64,000 nt of DNA from an uncultured Schaedlerella sp. (GCA_934435195.1 CAKSAJ010000009.1:32745-96744); one strand, 5' to 3'. Numbered from the stretch's first letter, positions 50,061 to 59,022 are shown. Notes: generated from the letters alone by a model not told the origin. Numbers and translations: made by a program.

Positions 50061-52421
50061 ATGGCTACACAGTTAAAGGATGAAGTTTCAATTGAACAGA
50101 TTCTAAACGAAATGAGTGTAGAGGAGAAAGCACGTATGATCACCGGTGGATCACCGTTTCATTCAGAAAAGATGGAGAAATACGGGATTCCAGCCATGTA
50201 TATGCTGGATAGCTGTAATGGTCTGAATGCAAGAGAGTATGTAGCAGAAAAGGCATATTTTAAGACTGCAGAGGCAGCGGAACAGGCAGGGGAGCCTCTT
50301 GACCGTGAGCAGAACGGATTCATGGGAGGACTTCTGCTTGCATTTGCTACATTACAGAAGGAGATGGCAGCAAAGAAAGCTTCCGGTGCGCCGGAAGAAC
50401 CGTTGAAATTCGGTAATTATCCACCGGGAATCTCATATGGATCTACATGGAATCCAGAGGTCGTAAAAAAATGCAGTATGGCGATGGCAAAGGAAATGGG
50501 AAGCTATGGAATTGATATGGTGCTTGGTCCGAATATCAACATTCACAGAGACCCGCTTTGCGGAAGACTGGCAGAGAGTATTTCCGAGGATCCGTATCTT
50601 GTGTCAAAGATCGCAGTTGCTCAGGTAGATGGTATACAGGAAGAAGGACTGATTGCCTGCGCGAAGCATTTTGCAGCAAATAATCAGGAAAAGGACCGTT
50701 TGGGAGTGGAAGAACATGTGCCGGAGCGTGCACTTCGAGAAATCTATCTGCCGGCGTTCAAAGCATGTGTTGATGCAGGGGTTGGTTCACTGATGTCTGC
50801 TTATAACAAGCTGAACGGCAAGCCAAGTGCGATGAATGACGATCTGCTGACAAATATCCTCAGAGATGAGTGGGGATTTGAAGGCTTTGTTGTCTCAGAC
50901 TGGGGCGCATCTTATGATCAGGTCATGGCGGCTGCGGCAGGTACAGATTTGACTATGCCAGGACCACGTAGTACGAAATGTATCGAAGCGGCAGTGGAAG
51001 ACGGACGACTTCCGGTGGAAAAACTGGACAACTGTGTGCGGAATTTCCTGCGTATTCTTGTGAAGTCTACAGCTATGACCGGAAACCATCCGAAGTTAAA
51101 CATGGACGAAACGATTCAGGCAGCGGAAGAGGCAGCAAGAGAAGCAATGATTCTTCTGAAAAATGATGGTGTACTGCCAATTCCGGTAGATATGGATGTT
51201 GTATTTTACGGAAAACGAAGCAAAGCATTCGTATTCTGTCCGGAAGGCTCCAGCAAGGTTATGACAAGCCTTTCTACCAACCCGTATGACCGTGCAGTTG
51301 AGCTTCTTGGTTCGGAGCATGTTTCTTTTGAAGAGGTGAAAGCAGATACAAAATACTGGATTGTTGTTGTCGGGGCAAACGGACATGAAGGATCTGATCG
51401 TGATACACTGTCCATGGACGAAGACGAACAGCTGGCAATGGAAAAAGCCATTCGGGAAGCAAAAGCGGCGAATGGAAAAGTCATCGTAATTATTAATGCA
51501 ACCGGACCAATTGATCTGACTTGCTACGAAAAGGACGTGGATGCAATTTTATGTCCGTTCTTTGCAGGCATGCAGGGAGGTAAAGCAGCTGCAGACGCAT
51601 TGTTTGGATTGTACAATCCATCCGGTAAACTGCCGCTTACATGGCCGAGACGTTATTGTGATGCACCGGCATATAAAAATTATCCCGGTGAAAACAAAGA
51701 GGTATGGTATGGCGAAGGCATGTATGTCGGTTACCGCTGGTACGACGCAAGACAGATTCCGGTTGCATACCCATTCGGATATGGTCTGAGCTATACAACA
51801 TTCGAGATTTCCGGACTTGAGGTGCCGGAGTCAGTCAATGTAGATAAGGAAGACTTTACAGTCGGCGTAAAGGTAAAGAATACCGGTAAGGTTGCCGGAA
51901 GTGAAGTCGTGCAGTTATATGTACATGATCGTGTATCAAAGATCGACAAGCCATACAAACAGCTCAAGGGATTCCAAAAGGTATATTTGCAGCCGGGAGA
52001 GGAAAAAGATGTTACTTTTGTATTGCAGAAAGACAGCTTTGCAGGCTATAGTCTGGAATTGAAGCAGTGGATTACAGAGCCGGGAGAGTTTGATCTCCTT
52101 GTCGGTACATCCTCCGAAGACCTTCCGCTTACTGCATGTGTCAAAGTGCGTTGTAAAAATCCATACGGTTATTCTGACCTCACTGCAATCGGCGCCATTG
52201 CAAAAGATCCGAGAGCATTGAATGCCGTGAATCAGATCATTGGAGGCGACCTCGCAGATATCGCACATGTAGCAATTGAATTTGGACCGGATACACCGTT
52301 TGGAAATGTGTGGAACGGAAATGCAATGCAGAAATTCTTTACAGATAATGGCATTACAAAAGAGCAGAGTGATGAGATGCGTGCTCAGCTTCAGGAAGAG
52401 TTTGACAAAATAGAAATTTGA
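50061..52421 (+). CDS. Glycoside hydrolase family 3, probable beta-glucosidase
   Basis: A 786-residue GH3 enzyme without signal peptide, so it acts on imported glycosides. The N-terminal barrel has the substrate Lys-His in ACAKHFAANNQE and the nucleophile Asp280 in GFVVSDWGASYD. The second alpha/beta domain (about 400-600) has GHEGSDRDTLSMDEDEQ, and a C-terminal fibronectin III-like domain (about 620-715) carries YPFGYGLSYTTFEIS. The usual assignment is beta-glucosidase or beta-xylosidase. The open frame reaches 49920, but AGGAAGGGGAAAG marks the ATG at 50061. It follows the transporter by 100 bp, with a hairpin (GCTTGCCA/TGGCAGGT) but no T-run between, so they may be co-transcribed. Confidence 0.92.
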   Translation: MATQLKDEVSIEQILNEMSVEEKARMITGGSPFHSEKMEKYGIPAMYMLDSCNGLNAREYVAEKAYFKTAEAAEQAGEPLDREQNGFMGGLLLAFATLQKEMAAKKASGAPEEPLKFGNYPPGISYGSTWNPEVVKKCSMAMAKEMGSYGIDMVLGPNINIHRDPLCGRLAESISEDPYLVSKIAVAQVDGIQEEGLIACAKHFAANNQEKDRLGVEEHVPERALREIYLPAFKACVDAGVGSLMSAYNKLNGKPSAMNDDLLTNILRDEWGFEGFVVSDWGASYDQVMAAAAGTDLTMPGPRSTKCIEAAVEDGRLPVEKLDNCVRNFLRILVKSTAMTGNHPKLNMDETIQAAEEAAREAMILLKNDGVLPIPVDMDVVFYGKRSKAFVFCPEGSSKVMTSLSTNPYDRAVELLGSEHVSFEEVKADTKYWIVVVGANGHEGSDRDTLSMDEDEQLAMEKAIREAKAANGKVIVIINATGPIDLTCYEKDVDAILCPFFAGMQGGKAAADALFGLYNPSGKLPLTWPRRYCDAPAYKNYPGENKEVWYGEGMYVGYRWYDARQIPVAYPFGYGLSYTTFEISGLEVPESVNVDKEDFTVGVKVKNTGKVAGSEVVQLYVHDRVSKIDKPYKQLKGFQKVYLQPGEEKDVTFVLQKDSFAGYSLELKQWITEPGEFDLLVGTSSEDLPLTACVKVRCKNPYGYSDLTAIGAIAKDPRALNAVNQIIGGDLADIAHVAIEFGPDTPFGNVWNGNAMQKFFTDNGITKEQSDEMRAQLQEEFDKIEI

Positions 52422-52565
52422 AAAAGGGGTCAGATTCCTATGAACTACAGTTTCCTGTTTACTTATGTTTTACAGTGCTGTACTGGTGGGGAGCACATCA
52501 GCCAGAGTATAGTGTATGAAAAGAGACAAGGACCGGTGAATCTTGTTAAGATACAGTAAAGATAA

Positions 52566-52715
52566 CGTAAGAAAAAAGAGAAGGATTGGAACGGTAGGTT
52601 TCTCGGAACAGGAAATGGTGGTTCGGCAGGAGTGATTGCAGAAGGCGCAATGTTAAACGGAGTGTGCAGAGGATTTTCCAAAGACCTTGGAACACGGAAT
52701 GGAATGAACAGGTAG
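52566..52715 (+). pseudogene. Remnant of a tannase/feruloyl esterase-like gene
   Basis: A 49-codon stretch without start reads DWNGRFLGTGNGGSAGVIAEGAMLNGV...DLGTRNG, ending in TAG. WNGRFLGxGNGGxAG and the later DxGT are typical of the tannase/feruloyl esterase family (Pfam tannase). The nucleophile region and all of the rest are absent. Sequence around it (52422-52565) has no coding character I can recognise. Confidence 0.5.
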
Positions 52716-52785
52716 GGACCGTTATAAAAGATATAGATTTGAATATGGAACCGACGACATATTTTGCCCATTAGCTGCAAAATAA

Positions 52786-52929
52786 AATGAAAAATACATT
52801 GTAAACGAGAACACAGCTCCTACGGTAACGGCATATGGAATGCACGATAAGTTCCAGCTTTATGAGGAATCAGTCAGGTTAGATAAAAAATTGACGGAAT
52901 ATAATGTTCCACATGAGTATAATGAGTAA
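52786..52929 (+). pseudogene. C-terminal remnant of an alpha/beta hydrolase (carbohydrate esterase-like)
   Basis: The frame reads IVNENTAPTVTAYGMHDKFQLYEESVRL...LTEYNVPHEYNE and stops. It resembles the part of the intact esterase at 59265-60206 that reads PVPTLIGYGLIDHCVPQNQ...EFEKYDVPYEY, covering the catalytic Asp strand (here GMHD), but the catalytic His is lost because the gene stops early. It looks like an eroded paralogue. Confidence 0.5.
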
Positions 52930-52942
52930 GTAAAAGTGAGAT

Positions 52943-53779
52943 TCACTGTATACTTTTCCTGTATTTTTTTGCCGGTAGTCCGACTTCCCTTTTAAATACC
53001 CGGCAGAAATAGTTATAATCTGCAAACCCGACGAGGTCGGAAATTCTAGTGATTGGCTTGTCAGTTTCTTTTAACAGTGTCTTCGCCTTTTCGATACGCA
53101 GATGGCGGATGTGTTCTGCAATGCCACATCCATAGTAATGCGTGGCAGACTGGCAGAGTTTTGTCTTACTGATACCAAAAGCAGAAGATAGTGCGTCAAT
53201 GGATAAGTCTTCGGACAGATTTGCCAGCAGGTATGCATCCATATTGCGGATGAAGTTATTGCGTTGAACCGTGATTGTATTCTTTAAAATTGCATAGAAA
53301 GCACATGCTTCCATGATTTTTGCAGCAGCCTGAATCTGTTCACGTGTTTTCAGGGGGATGTCTTCCGTATATCGGAGGATGTCCTCTGTTACGTTTGGGG
53401 AAAGAGAAAAGTACTGGGCTAACATAGAAGCAAGCATTTCCACATTTTGTTCATCAGAGATCTGTCCGAACATCATATAACCGATCACTGTATTGTTCTC
53501 AATTAGTGGGGCGGTAGCTTCAATTAATCCGGCATGACAGTGGAAGATGACCAGGCGGTTCGTTTCCTTGCATTTCTGAAATGAAGTGTGGTCACTCTGA
53601 CTACAGAGAGCCAGTGTGTGTTCCTGAGATTTCATCTGACTGCAAAAGGCACAGTTATGTTCCGGATAAGAGAGCAGCTCGTTGTAGTCAAGATCAAACA
53701 ATACAATCCGAATTCCGGTCAGAACGTAAAAGTCTTTCATTAGTTCGTGAAGTTCCATTTCATTATATTCCAAGTTCAT
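52943..53779 (-). CDS. AraC-family regulator with PocR sensory domain
   Basis: A 278-residue regulator. Residues about 10-165 form a PocR ligand-binding domain (LMKDFYVLTGIRIVLFDLDYNELLSYP, Cys-rich NCAFCSQMKS...CSQSDHTSFQKC, and IEATAPLIENNTVIGYMMFGQ). Residues about 180-278 form the AraC double helix-turn-helix (LSIDALSSAFGISKTKLCQ and ITRISDLVGFADYNYFCRVFKREVGLPAKKYR). PocR domains bind small hydrocarbons or sugar derivatives; in Salmonella PocR senses 1,2-propanediol. It is divergent from the aldolase/isomerase/kinase operon, which it most likely activates. A TCACA-N6-TGTGA dyad lies just upstream of its start (53799-53814). Confidence 0.88.
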   Translation of the reverse strand: MNLEYNEMELHELMKDFYVLTGIRIVLFDLDYNELLSYPEHNCAFCSQMKSQEHTLALCSQSDHTSFQKCKETNRLVIFHCHAGLIEATAPLIENNTVIGYMMFGQISDEQNVEMLASMLAQYFSLSPNVTEDILRYTEDIPLKTREQIQAAAKIMEACAFYAILKNTITVQRNNFIRNMDAYLLANLSEDLSIDALSSAFGISKTKLCQSATHYYGCGIAEHIRHLRIEKAKTLLKETDKPITRISDLVGFADYNYFCRVFKREVGLPAKKYRKSIQ

Positions 53780-53798
53780 CGGTAAAAATCTCCCTATT

Positions 53799-53814
53799 TC
53801 ACATCATTTTGTGA
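53799..53814. promoter_or_regulatory. Inverted repeat upstream of the PocR-AraC regulator
   Basis: TCACA-N6-TGTGA, 20 bp before the regulator's start on the minus strand, in the divergent region. It could be an autoregulatory site. The evidence is symmetry and position only. Confidence 0.3.
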
Positions 53815-53862
53815 TTTTCATTGTAACATAAAAATGTAAAAAAATATATGATAACGGAAAAA

Positions 53863-53891
53863 TTTACAGTTTTTAAAACGCATTTTACTAT
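53863..53891 (+). promoter_or_regulatory. Promoter of the aldolase operon
   Basis: A -35 TTTACA (53863-53868), 17-bp spacer and -10 TACTAT (53886-53891), 110 bp before the aldolase start. Confidence 0.45.
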
Positions 53892-54000
53892 ATTTTTCCT
53901 TTTGTTTTGTATATGCTGATGTCAGTACATGAAGTTAAGTAATTTGAAGTTGGTACAGCAAAAATCAATGTATCAGTGTGCAATGAAAGTGAGGAAAATT

Positions 54001-54870
54001 ATGTTAGTCAACTTGAAGGAAATCTTACAGATGGCAGAAGAAAAAAATATTGCAGTCGGATCATTTAATACGCCAAATCTGGAGAGTCTGATTGCAATTA
54101 TCAGTGCGGCAGAAGAGTTGGATGTGCCGGTGATCATCCAGTTTGCCCAGTGTCATGAACCGTGGATTCCGGTATCAGTAATTGGACCGATTATGGTTGA
54201 ACATGCGAAGAAGGCGAGTGTTCCGGTATGTGTGCATCTTGACCACGGTGAGACATTGGAATATCTACAGCAGGCATTGGAAATCGGATTTACAGGAATC
54301 ATGTATGATGGCTCTGTATTAAGCTATGAAGAGAATCTTGCAAATACAAAAAGAGCAGTGGAAATGGCTGCAAAATATAACTGCAGCGTAGAGGCAGAGT
54401 TAGGTTCTATGGGAAAACGTGAGTCAGGAGCCGGTGACGGAAGCGGGGAAGAGGACGACACAAAGATTTACACAGATCCTGTTCAGGCAAAACAGTTTGT
54501 AGAAGAGACAAAGATTGACGCTCTCGCATGTTCGTTCGGAACAACACACGGTATCTATCTTGCAAAACCACAGTTAGATTTCGATGTTGTAAAAAATGTA
54601 AGAGCGCAGACAGGAAACATTCCGGTTGTTATGCATGGGGGTTCCGGTGTGAGTAAAGAAGATTTCCATACAGGAATCAAAGCCGGAGTTCGCAAAGTAA
54701 ACTACTTTACATATATGGATAAATCAGGTGGAAATGCTGCGGCAGAGTATGTGAATAGCTTAAAGGAAAATGAACCGAAATTTTACTCATCAGTTGTACT
54801 GGCAGCAACAGAAGCAATGAAAGAAAATGTAAAAGAAGCAATGAGAACATTTGCTTTGTTAGATGAATAG
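54001..54870 (+). CDS. Class II (zinc) ketose-phosphate aldolase family protein
   Basis: A 289-residue TIM-barrel aldolase of the FbaA/GatY family. Zinc-site histidines are in VCVHLDHGETLEYLQQA, FGTTHGIYLAKPQLDF and VVMHGGSGVSKEDF, and the Glu is in CSVEAELGSMGKRE. The segment that normally binds the DHAP phosphate, usually KxNxxTE/D, reads KVNYFTYMDKSGGN here, so the substrate end may be unusual. The frame is open to 53929, but the ATG at 54001 with GAGGAAAATT gives the family N-terminus. First gene of an operon with an isomerase, a sugar kinase and an epimerase-like protein, it probably performs the final cleavage to DHAP or similar plus an aldehyde. Confidence 0.85.
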   Translation: MLVNLKEILQMAEEKNIAVGSFNTPNLESLIAIISAAEELDVPVIIQFAQCHEPWIPVSVIGPIMVEHAKKASVPVCVHLDHGETLEYLQQALEIGFTGIMYDGSVLSYEENLANTKRAVEMAAKYNCSVEAELGSMGKRESGAGDGSGEEDDTKIYTDPVQAKQFVEETKIDALACSFGTTHGIYLAKPQLDFDVVKNVRAQTGNIPVVMHGGSGVSKEDFHTGIKAGVRKVNYFTYMDKSGGNAAAEYVNSLKENEPKFYSSVVLAATEAMKENVKEAMRTFALLDE

Positions 54871-54906
54871 AAACATCTGAAAAAATAAGAAAAGGAGATT
54901 GAAAAC

Positions 54907-56319
54907 ATGACAAAGAAAAAGATGACATTTGCATTAGCATTTTGCAACAGAGGATTCATGCCGGGAGAACTTATCTACGGTGCAAGAGAAGATATGATCA
55001 AAGCAGTCACAGATGCAGGATATGATTATATTGCAATGGATGCAGATCTGACACGTTACGGCGGAATCGAGACAAGAGATGAAGGTATGCTGTATGCGAA
55101 ATGGCTCAAAGAACATGATGGAGAATACGATGGAGTCATTTTCTCTATGCCGATTTTCGCTGATGAGAACGGTGCAATTACAGCTCTACAGGATGCAGGA
55201 GTTCCGATTCTGATGCAGGCATATCCGGATGAGATTGGTAAAATGGATTTCGCACACAGAAGGGATGCCTTCTGTGGTAAATTCTCAGTTACAGATGTAT
55301 TTACACAGTATCAGGTTCCATTTACGGTATTAAAACCACACGTGGTACATCCATTGTCAGAGAAGTTTGCGGAGAACTTAAGAGACTTTGCAGCAATCTG
55401 CCGTGTCGTAAATGGTATGAAGCGATTCACAATCGGATGCATCGGTGCAAGAACAACAGCGTTTAAAACAACTAGATTTGATGAAGTTGGATTACAGAAA
55501 AATGGAATTACTGTCGAGTCGTTTGACTTATCTGAATTAATCTTCGAAGTCAATGCGAAGGCAGACGATGATGTAGCTGTGCTTGCAAAGATGGAAACTT
55601 TGATGAACTATTCTGATTTTACAAAGGTTCCACAGGAAAAGAAAGTGATGCTTGCAAAAGTGTCGGTAGTCATTGATGAGTATGTAGAAGAGTACCACTT
55701 GGATTCGCTCGCAATCCGTTGCTGGAATGAGATGGAACAGATTCTAAGAATTTGCCCATGTGTACTCTTGTCTGAGTTAAATGACAGAGGTATCGTGACA
55801 AGCTGCGAAATCGATTTGACATCTGCTGTATCAATGCGTGCAATGGCACTTGCAAGTGAAGAGCCTACAGCAGTTCTTGACTGGAACAACAACTATGGTG
55901 ATGAGGAAAACAAAGTAATCCTGTTCCACTGCGGTTCTACAGCACAGAGCCTGATGACACAGAAAGGAACAGTTACATCTCATAAGATGTTCGACAAAGG
56001 TGATCCGGGAAGTGGATGGGGAACGAATGAAGGAAGAATTCGTCCGATGAAAACAACAATTTCTAACTGTCTGACTGTAGATGGTAAGATTAAGATTTAT
56101 GCGAGTGAAGCAGAATTCACAGCTGATCCGATCGAGGAAGCATACTTCGGATGTGCAGGTGTATGCGAGATGCCGAATATGGAAGATAAAATGATTCGCC
56201 TGGCAAGAGGCGGTTTCAAACATCACACATGCATCGGTGTTGGTCACATGAAAGATGTATTAAAAGAGGCATTCACTACATATCTTGGATATGACTGGGT
56301 GGATATTGACAAAGAATAA
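54907..56319 (+). CDS. L-fucose/L-arabinose isomerase-like protein
   Basis: A 470-residue protein of the FucI/AraA isomerase superfamily, which interconverts aldoses and ketoses with a Mn2+ or Mg2+ ion. It is shorter than FucI (about 590). Landmarks are an N-terminal Rossmann-like region (MTFALAFCNRG...), the central CNEMEQI-like segment SLAIRCWNEMEQILRICPCVLLSELNDRG and a C-terminal barrel with AVLDWNNNYG and HHTCIGVGH. The acidic and His residues in these segments would hold the metal. AAGGAGATTG precedes the ATG. It stands between the aldolase and the FGGY kinase, so it likely makes the ketose the kinase uses. The actual sugar is not predictable. Confidence 0.82.
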   Translation: MTKKKMTFALAFCNRGFMPGELIYGAREDMIKAVTDAGYDYIAMDADLTRYGGIETRDEGMLYAKWLKEHDGEYDGVIFSMPIFADENGAITALQDAGVPILMQAYPDEIGKMDFAHRRDAFCGKFSVTDVFTQYQVPFTVLKPHVVHPLSEKFAENLRDFAAICRVVNGMKRFTIGCIGARTTAFKTTRFDEVGLQKNGITVESFDLSELIFEVNAKADDDVAVLAKMETLMNYSDFTKVPQEKKVMLAKVSVVIDEYVEEYHLDSLAIRCWNEMEQILRICPCVLLSELNDRGIVTSCEIDLTSAVSMRAMALASEEPTAVLDWNNNYGDEENKVILFHCGSTAQSLMTQKGTVTSHKMFDKGDPGSGWGTNEGRIRPMKTTISNCLTVDGKIKIYASEAEFTADPIEEAYFGCAGVCEMPNMEDKMIRLARGGFKHHTCIGVGHMKDVLKEAFTTYLGYDWVDIDKE

Positions 56320-56372
56320 AAAGTGTTGTAAACACCTTACTTCAAAAATAATTTGTAAGGAAGTGAAATGAT

Positions 56373-57857
56373 ATGTATATCGGAGGACTTGACATCGGAA
56401 CAACAGGCTGTAAACTGACAGTTTTTGATGAAAACGGAAAACAAGTGCATAAGTCCTACAGTGATTATCCGGTAAAACGCATGGCGAGTGCTCACGAAGT
56501 AGATGCCAATGCGATTCTTGCAGGAGTATGGAAGGTAATCACGGATACGACAAAGCAGTACAAAGATATCGCAGGAATCGGGATTACAAGCTTCGGAGAA
56601 ACATGCGTGATGACAGACGCAGACGGAATGCCATTGCATGCAGCAATGCTCTACACAGATCCGAGAGGAAAAGAGCAATGCATGCAGCTCTGCAATAAAA
56701 TGAGTGAGGACAGAATCGCTGAGATATCTGGCATGAAACCTCATGAAATGTATAGCCTGCCAAAGCTGATGTGGCTGAAGGAAAATGAGCCGGAATTATA
56801 TGTTAAAGCTGAGCATGTGTTCCTCATGGAAGATTTCGTTGTTTATCATCTGACCGGACAGACGAAGATCGATTATTCCCTCGCGACAAGAACGATGGGA
56901 TTTGATATCCGGAAGATGGAGTGGAGCAAAGAAATCTTTGAAACAGCGGGGATTGATGTGAATCTGATGTCAGAGACTGTTCCGACAGGAACCGTTGCAG
57001 GAACGGTGACAAAAGAGATCGCAGAAAAGACAGGGCTTACCACAGAGACCAAGATTGTGTGTATCAGTCATGACCAGATTGCGGCGGCAGTCGGAGCAGG
57101 CGTATTTGACTCTGACACAGCTGTTGACGGAGCCGGAACGGTCGAATGTATCACCCCAATCTATGATGAGATACCGGATATGCAGGTTATGACAAAGGGA
57201 AATTATGCGGTTGTACCATATGTTATACCCGGGAAATATGTATGCTATGCATTTTCCTACACCGGAGGTGCTTTGATGCAGTGGTGTACGGAAACAATTG
57301 CAAAGAAGGAAAAGGAAGAGGCAAAAGCAGAAGGAATCTCTGTCAATGAATTGCTGGAGAGACAGTCTGTGAGTCCGACAGGACTGCTGGTGCTTCCACA
57401 TTTCGCAGGAGCGGCAACTCCATACATGGATACCGGTTCGAAAGGGGCAGTCTTAGGACTGACGACTGCCACAACTGCGGCAGATATTTACCGGGGCTGC
57501 ATGGAAGGGGTTGTCTATGAGATGGTGCTGAATCTACAGTGGCTGAAAGAGTCAGGAATACATTTCCATAGACTCAATGCGACTGGAGGTGGAGCTCATT
57601 CCAAAGAGTGGATGCAAATGAAGGCGGATATGCTGGATATGGAAATTACATCGCTTGAGACTGTTGATGCAGGAACTGTGGGAAGTGCAATGCTGACAGG
57701 AATTGCCGTAGGAATCTTTGATGATTTAAAGCAGGCGGCACAGGTAATGGTGCATGAAGTATCCACTTATAAACCAAGAAAAGAAATGCACGAAAAGTAT
57801 ATGGAAATCTATGAGCGGTACGAACAGGTTTATCGTGCAGTTCGAGGGTTAATGTAA
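56373..57857 (+). CDS. FGGY-family carbohydrate kinase
   Basis: A 494-residue sugar kinase with the two-domain actin-like fold. The N-terminal phosphate loop is GGLDIGTTGCKLTVFD, and the domain I signature region is MLYTDPRGKEQ...SLPKLMWLKENEPELY. The general base Asp is expected in SHDQIAAAVGAG, and the ATP site GGGAHSKEWMQMKADML and DAGTVGSAMLTGIAVG are in domain II. It resembles xylulokinase/gluconokinase-like enzymes. It follows the isomerase by 53 bp with GTAAGGAAGTG as ribosome binding site. In the pathway it would phosphorylate the ketose before aldol cleavage. Confidence 0.9.
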   Translation: MYIGGLDIGTTGCKLTVFDENGKQVHKSYSDYPVKRMASAHEVDANAILAGVWKVITDTTKQYKDIAGIGITSFGETCVMTDADGMPLHAAMLYTDPRGKEQCMQLCNKMSEDRIAEISGMKPHEMYSLPKLMWLKENEPELYVKAEHVFLMEDFVVYHLTGQTKIDYSLATRTMGFDIRKMEWSKEIFETAGIDVNLMSETVPTGTVAGTVTKEIAEKTGLTTETKIVCISHDQIAAAVGAGVFDSDTAVDGAGTVECITPIYDEIPDMQVMTKGNYAVVPYVIPGKYVCYAFSYTGGALMQWCTETIAKKEKEEAKAEGISVNELLERQSVSPTGLLVLPHFAGAATPYMDTGSKGAVLGLTTATTAADIYRGCMEGVVYEMVLNLQWLKESGIHFHRLNATGGGAHSKEWMQMKADMLDMEITSLETVDAGTVGSAMLTGIAVGIFDDLKQAAQVMVHEVSTYKPRKEMHEKYMEIYERYEQVYRAVRGLM

Positions 57858-57936
57858 ATGTGATGATAACAGTTCAGGCAGAGAAGATGCAATGCTGCAG
57901 TGAACGGTCATAATAAAAGAACGAGAGGACGTGAAC

Positions 57937-58056
57937 ATGAGTAGCGTTCCAGAAAAACTTCTTACACACAAATATCTATTGGAAAAAATCAATGATGCTA
58001 TGGAAATGAATATTAGCATGCTCACATTAATTCAAAAGAGGAGACTTGAGATATGA
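57937..58056 (+). CDS. Possible small ORF (39 residues) coupled to the DUF4432 gene
   Basis: The ATG has GAGAGGAC upstream at reasonable spacing and the stop overlaps the next start codon (ATATGA), suggesting translational coupling. The product, starting MSSVPEKLLTHKYLLEKIND, is helical and amphipathic with no recognisable domain. It may be a genuine small protein, a leader, or the remains of a deleted gene. Confidence 0.35.
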   Translation: MSSVPEKLLTHKYLLEKINDAMEMNISMLTLIQKRRLEI

Positions 58057-59018
58057 ATCAATATATTGGACATTATTCGCAATGTTATGGAATAGAAGAG
58101 CATCGTCTGGTTGGTGGCAAAGGTGATGGGATGCGCCTACTGGTTATTAATAACGGAAGCGGACTGGAAGCGACTATTTCTTTGGATAGAAATGCTGATA
58201 TTTCCAGACTTCGTTATAAAGGAATGAATATGAGTTATTTCTCGCCATGTGGATATGTGGCTCCGGCTTATTATGAATCAAAGGGAGCAGACTGGTTAAA
58301 ATCTTTTACAGCCGGTTTTCTTACCACATGTGGATTACAGGCAGTGGGAAGTCCGTGTACAGATGAAGGGGAAGAGCTTCCGTTGCATGGTTCCATTGCA
58401 AACACACCGACAGAGTATAGCTTTTGGTATGAAGAGGATGGATGCCTGATCGTGAAGGCAAGAACATCTGATGAAACGATCTTTGGAAGAAAATTGCGCC
58501 TTTGCAGAACGTATACATTCCCAATCGGAAAGAATGAGTTTACATTTTCGGATACGATTAAGAATACAGGAGACAAAAAAGAACCGTTTGAAATTCTGTA
58601 TCATATGAACATGGGCTATCCGCTTTTGGATGAGGATAGTGTAGTGAAAATTGAGTCGGAAGAAGTGACACCAAGAAACAAGCATGCGGCAGAAGATATC
58701 AAGAATTGGATGAATATGGAAAAACCGACACCAGGGTATGAGGAGCGCTGCTATTATCACAAAATGCAGGAAAGAGGATATGCATCCATTTATCAGCCGA
58801 AGAAAAACATTGGACTTGCTATGGAATATGATGCGAAAGAATTAGACGGCTTCGTGGAGTGGAAGATGATGGGAGTTCGTGATTATGTATTAGGTCTAGA
58901 ATGTGGCAATTGTTATCCAGACGGACGCGATGTCATGCGTAAGACCGGGATGTTAAAGTTCTTGAAATCAGGTGAAACGAAGCAATATCAGGTAAAGATA
59001 AAATGCTTTGAGAAATAG
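58053..59018 (+). CDS. DUF4432 / aldose 1-epimerase family protein
   Basis: A 321-residue beta-sandwich protein of the galactose-mutarotase-like fold, DUF4432 branch. Conserved stretches are EHRLVGGKGDGMRLLVINNGSGLEATISLDRNADISRLRYKG near the start, FLTTCGLQAVGSPCTDEGEELPLHG in the middle and ILYHMNMGYPLLDEDS, which carries the likely catalytic His/Glu set. These proteins are predicted to equilibrate anomers of sugars before isomerases or kinases act, consistent with the operon. AGAGGAGACTTGAG gives a strong ribosome binding site. A terminator ends the operon at 59023-59062. Confidence 0.85.
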   Translation: MNQYIGHYSQCYGIEEHRLVGGKGDGMRLLVINNGSGLEATISLDRNADISRLRYKGMNMSYFSPCGYVAPAYYESKGADWLKSFTAGFLTTCGLQAVGSPCTDEGEELPLHGSIANTPTEYSFWYEEDGCLIVKARTSDETIFGRKLRLCRTYTFPIGKNEFTFSDTIKNTGDKKEPFEILYHMNMGYPLLDEDSVVKIESEEVTPRNKHAAEDIKNWMNMEKPTPGYEERCYYHKMQERGYASIYQPKKNIGLAMEYDAKELDGFVEWKMMGVRDYVLGLECGNCYPDGRDVMRKTGMLKFLKSGETKQYQVKIKCFEK

Positions 59019-59022
59019 AAGA

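Noticed and set aside
55831..56247. 138-codon frame antisense to the isomerase-like gene
   Set aside because: Cys/His/Phe-rich translation typical of antisense shadows, no start signal, and the + strand gene is clearly coding.
56970..57401. 143-codon antisense frame within the FGGY kinase
   Set aside because: Shadow of a well-supported kinase gene; no ribosome binding site or recognisable domain.
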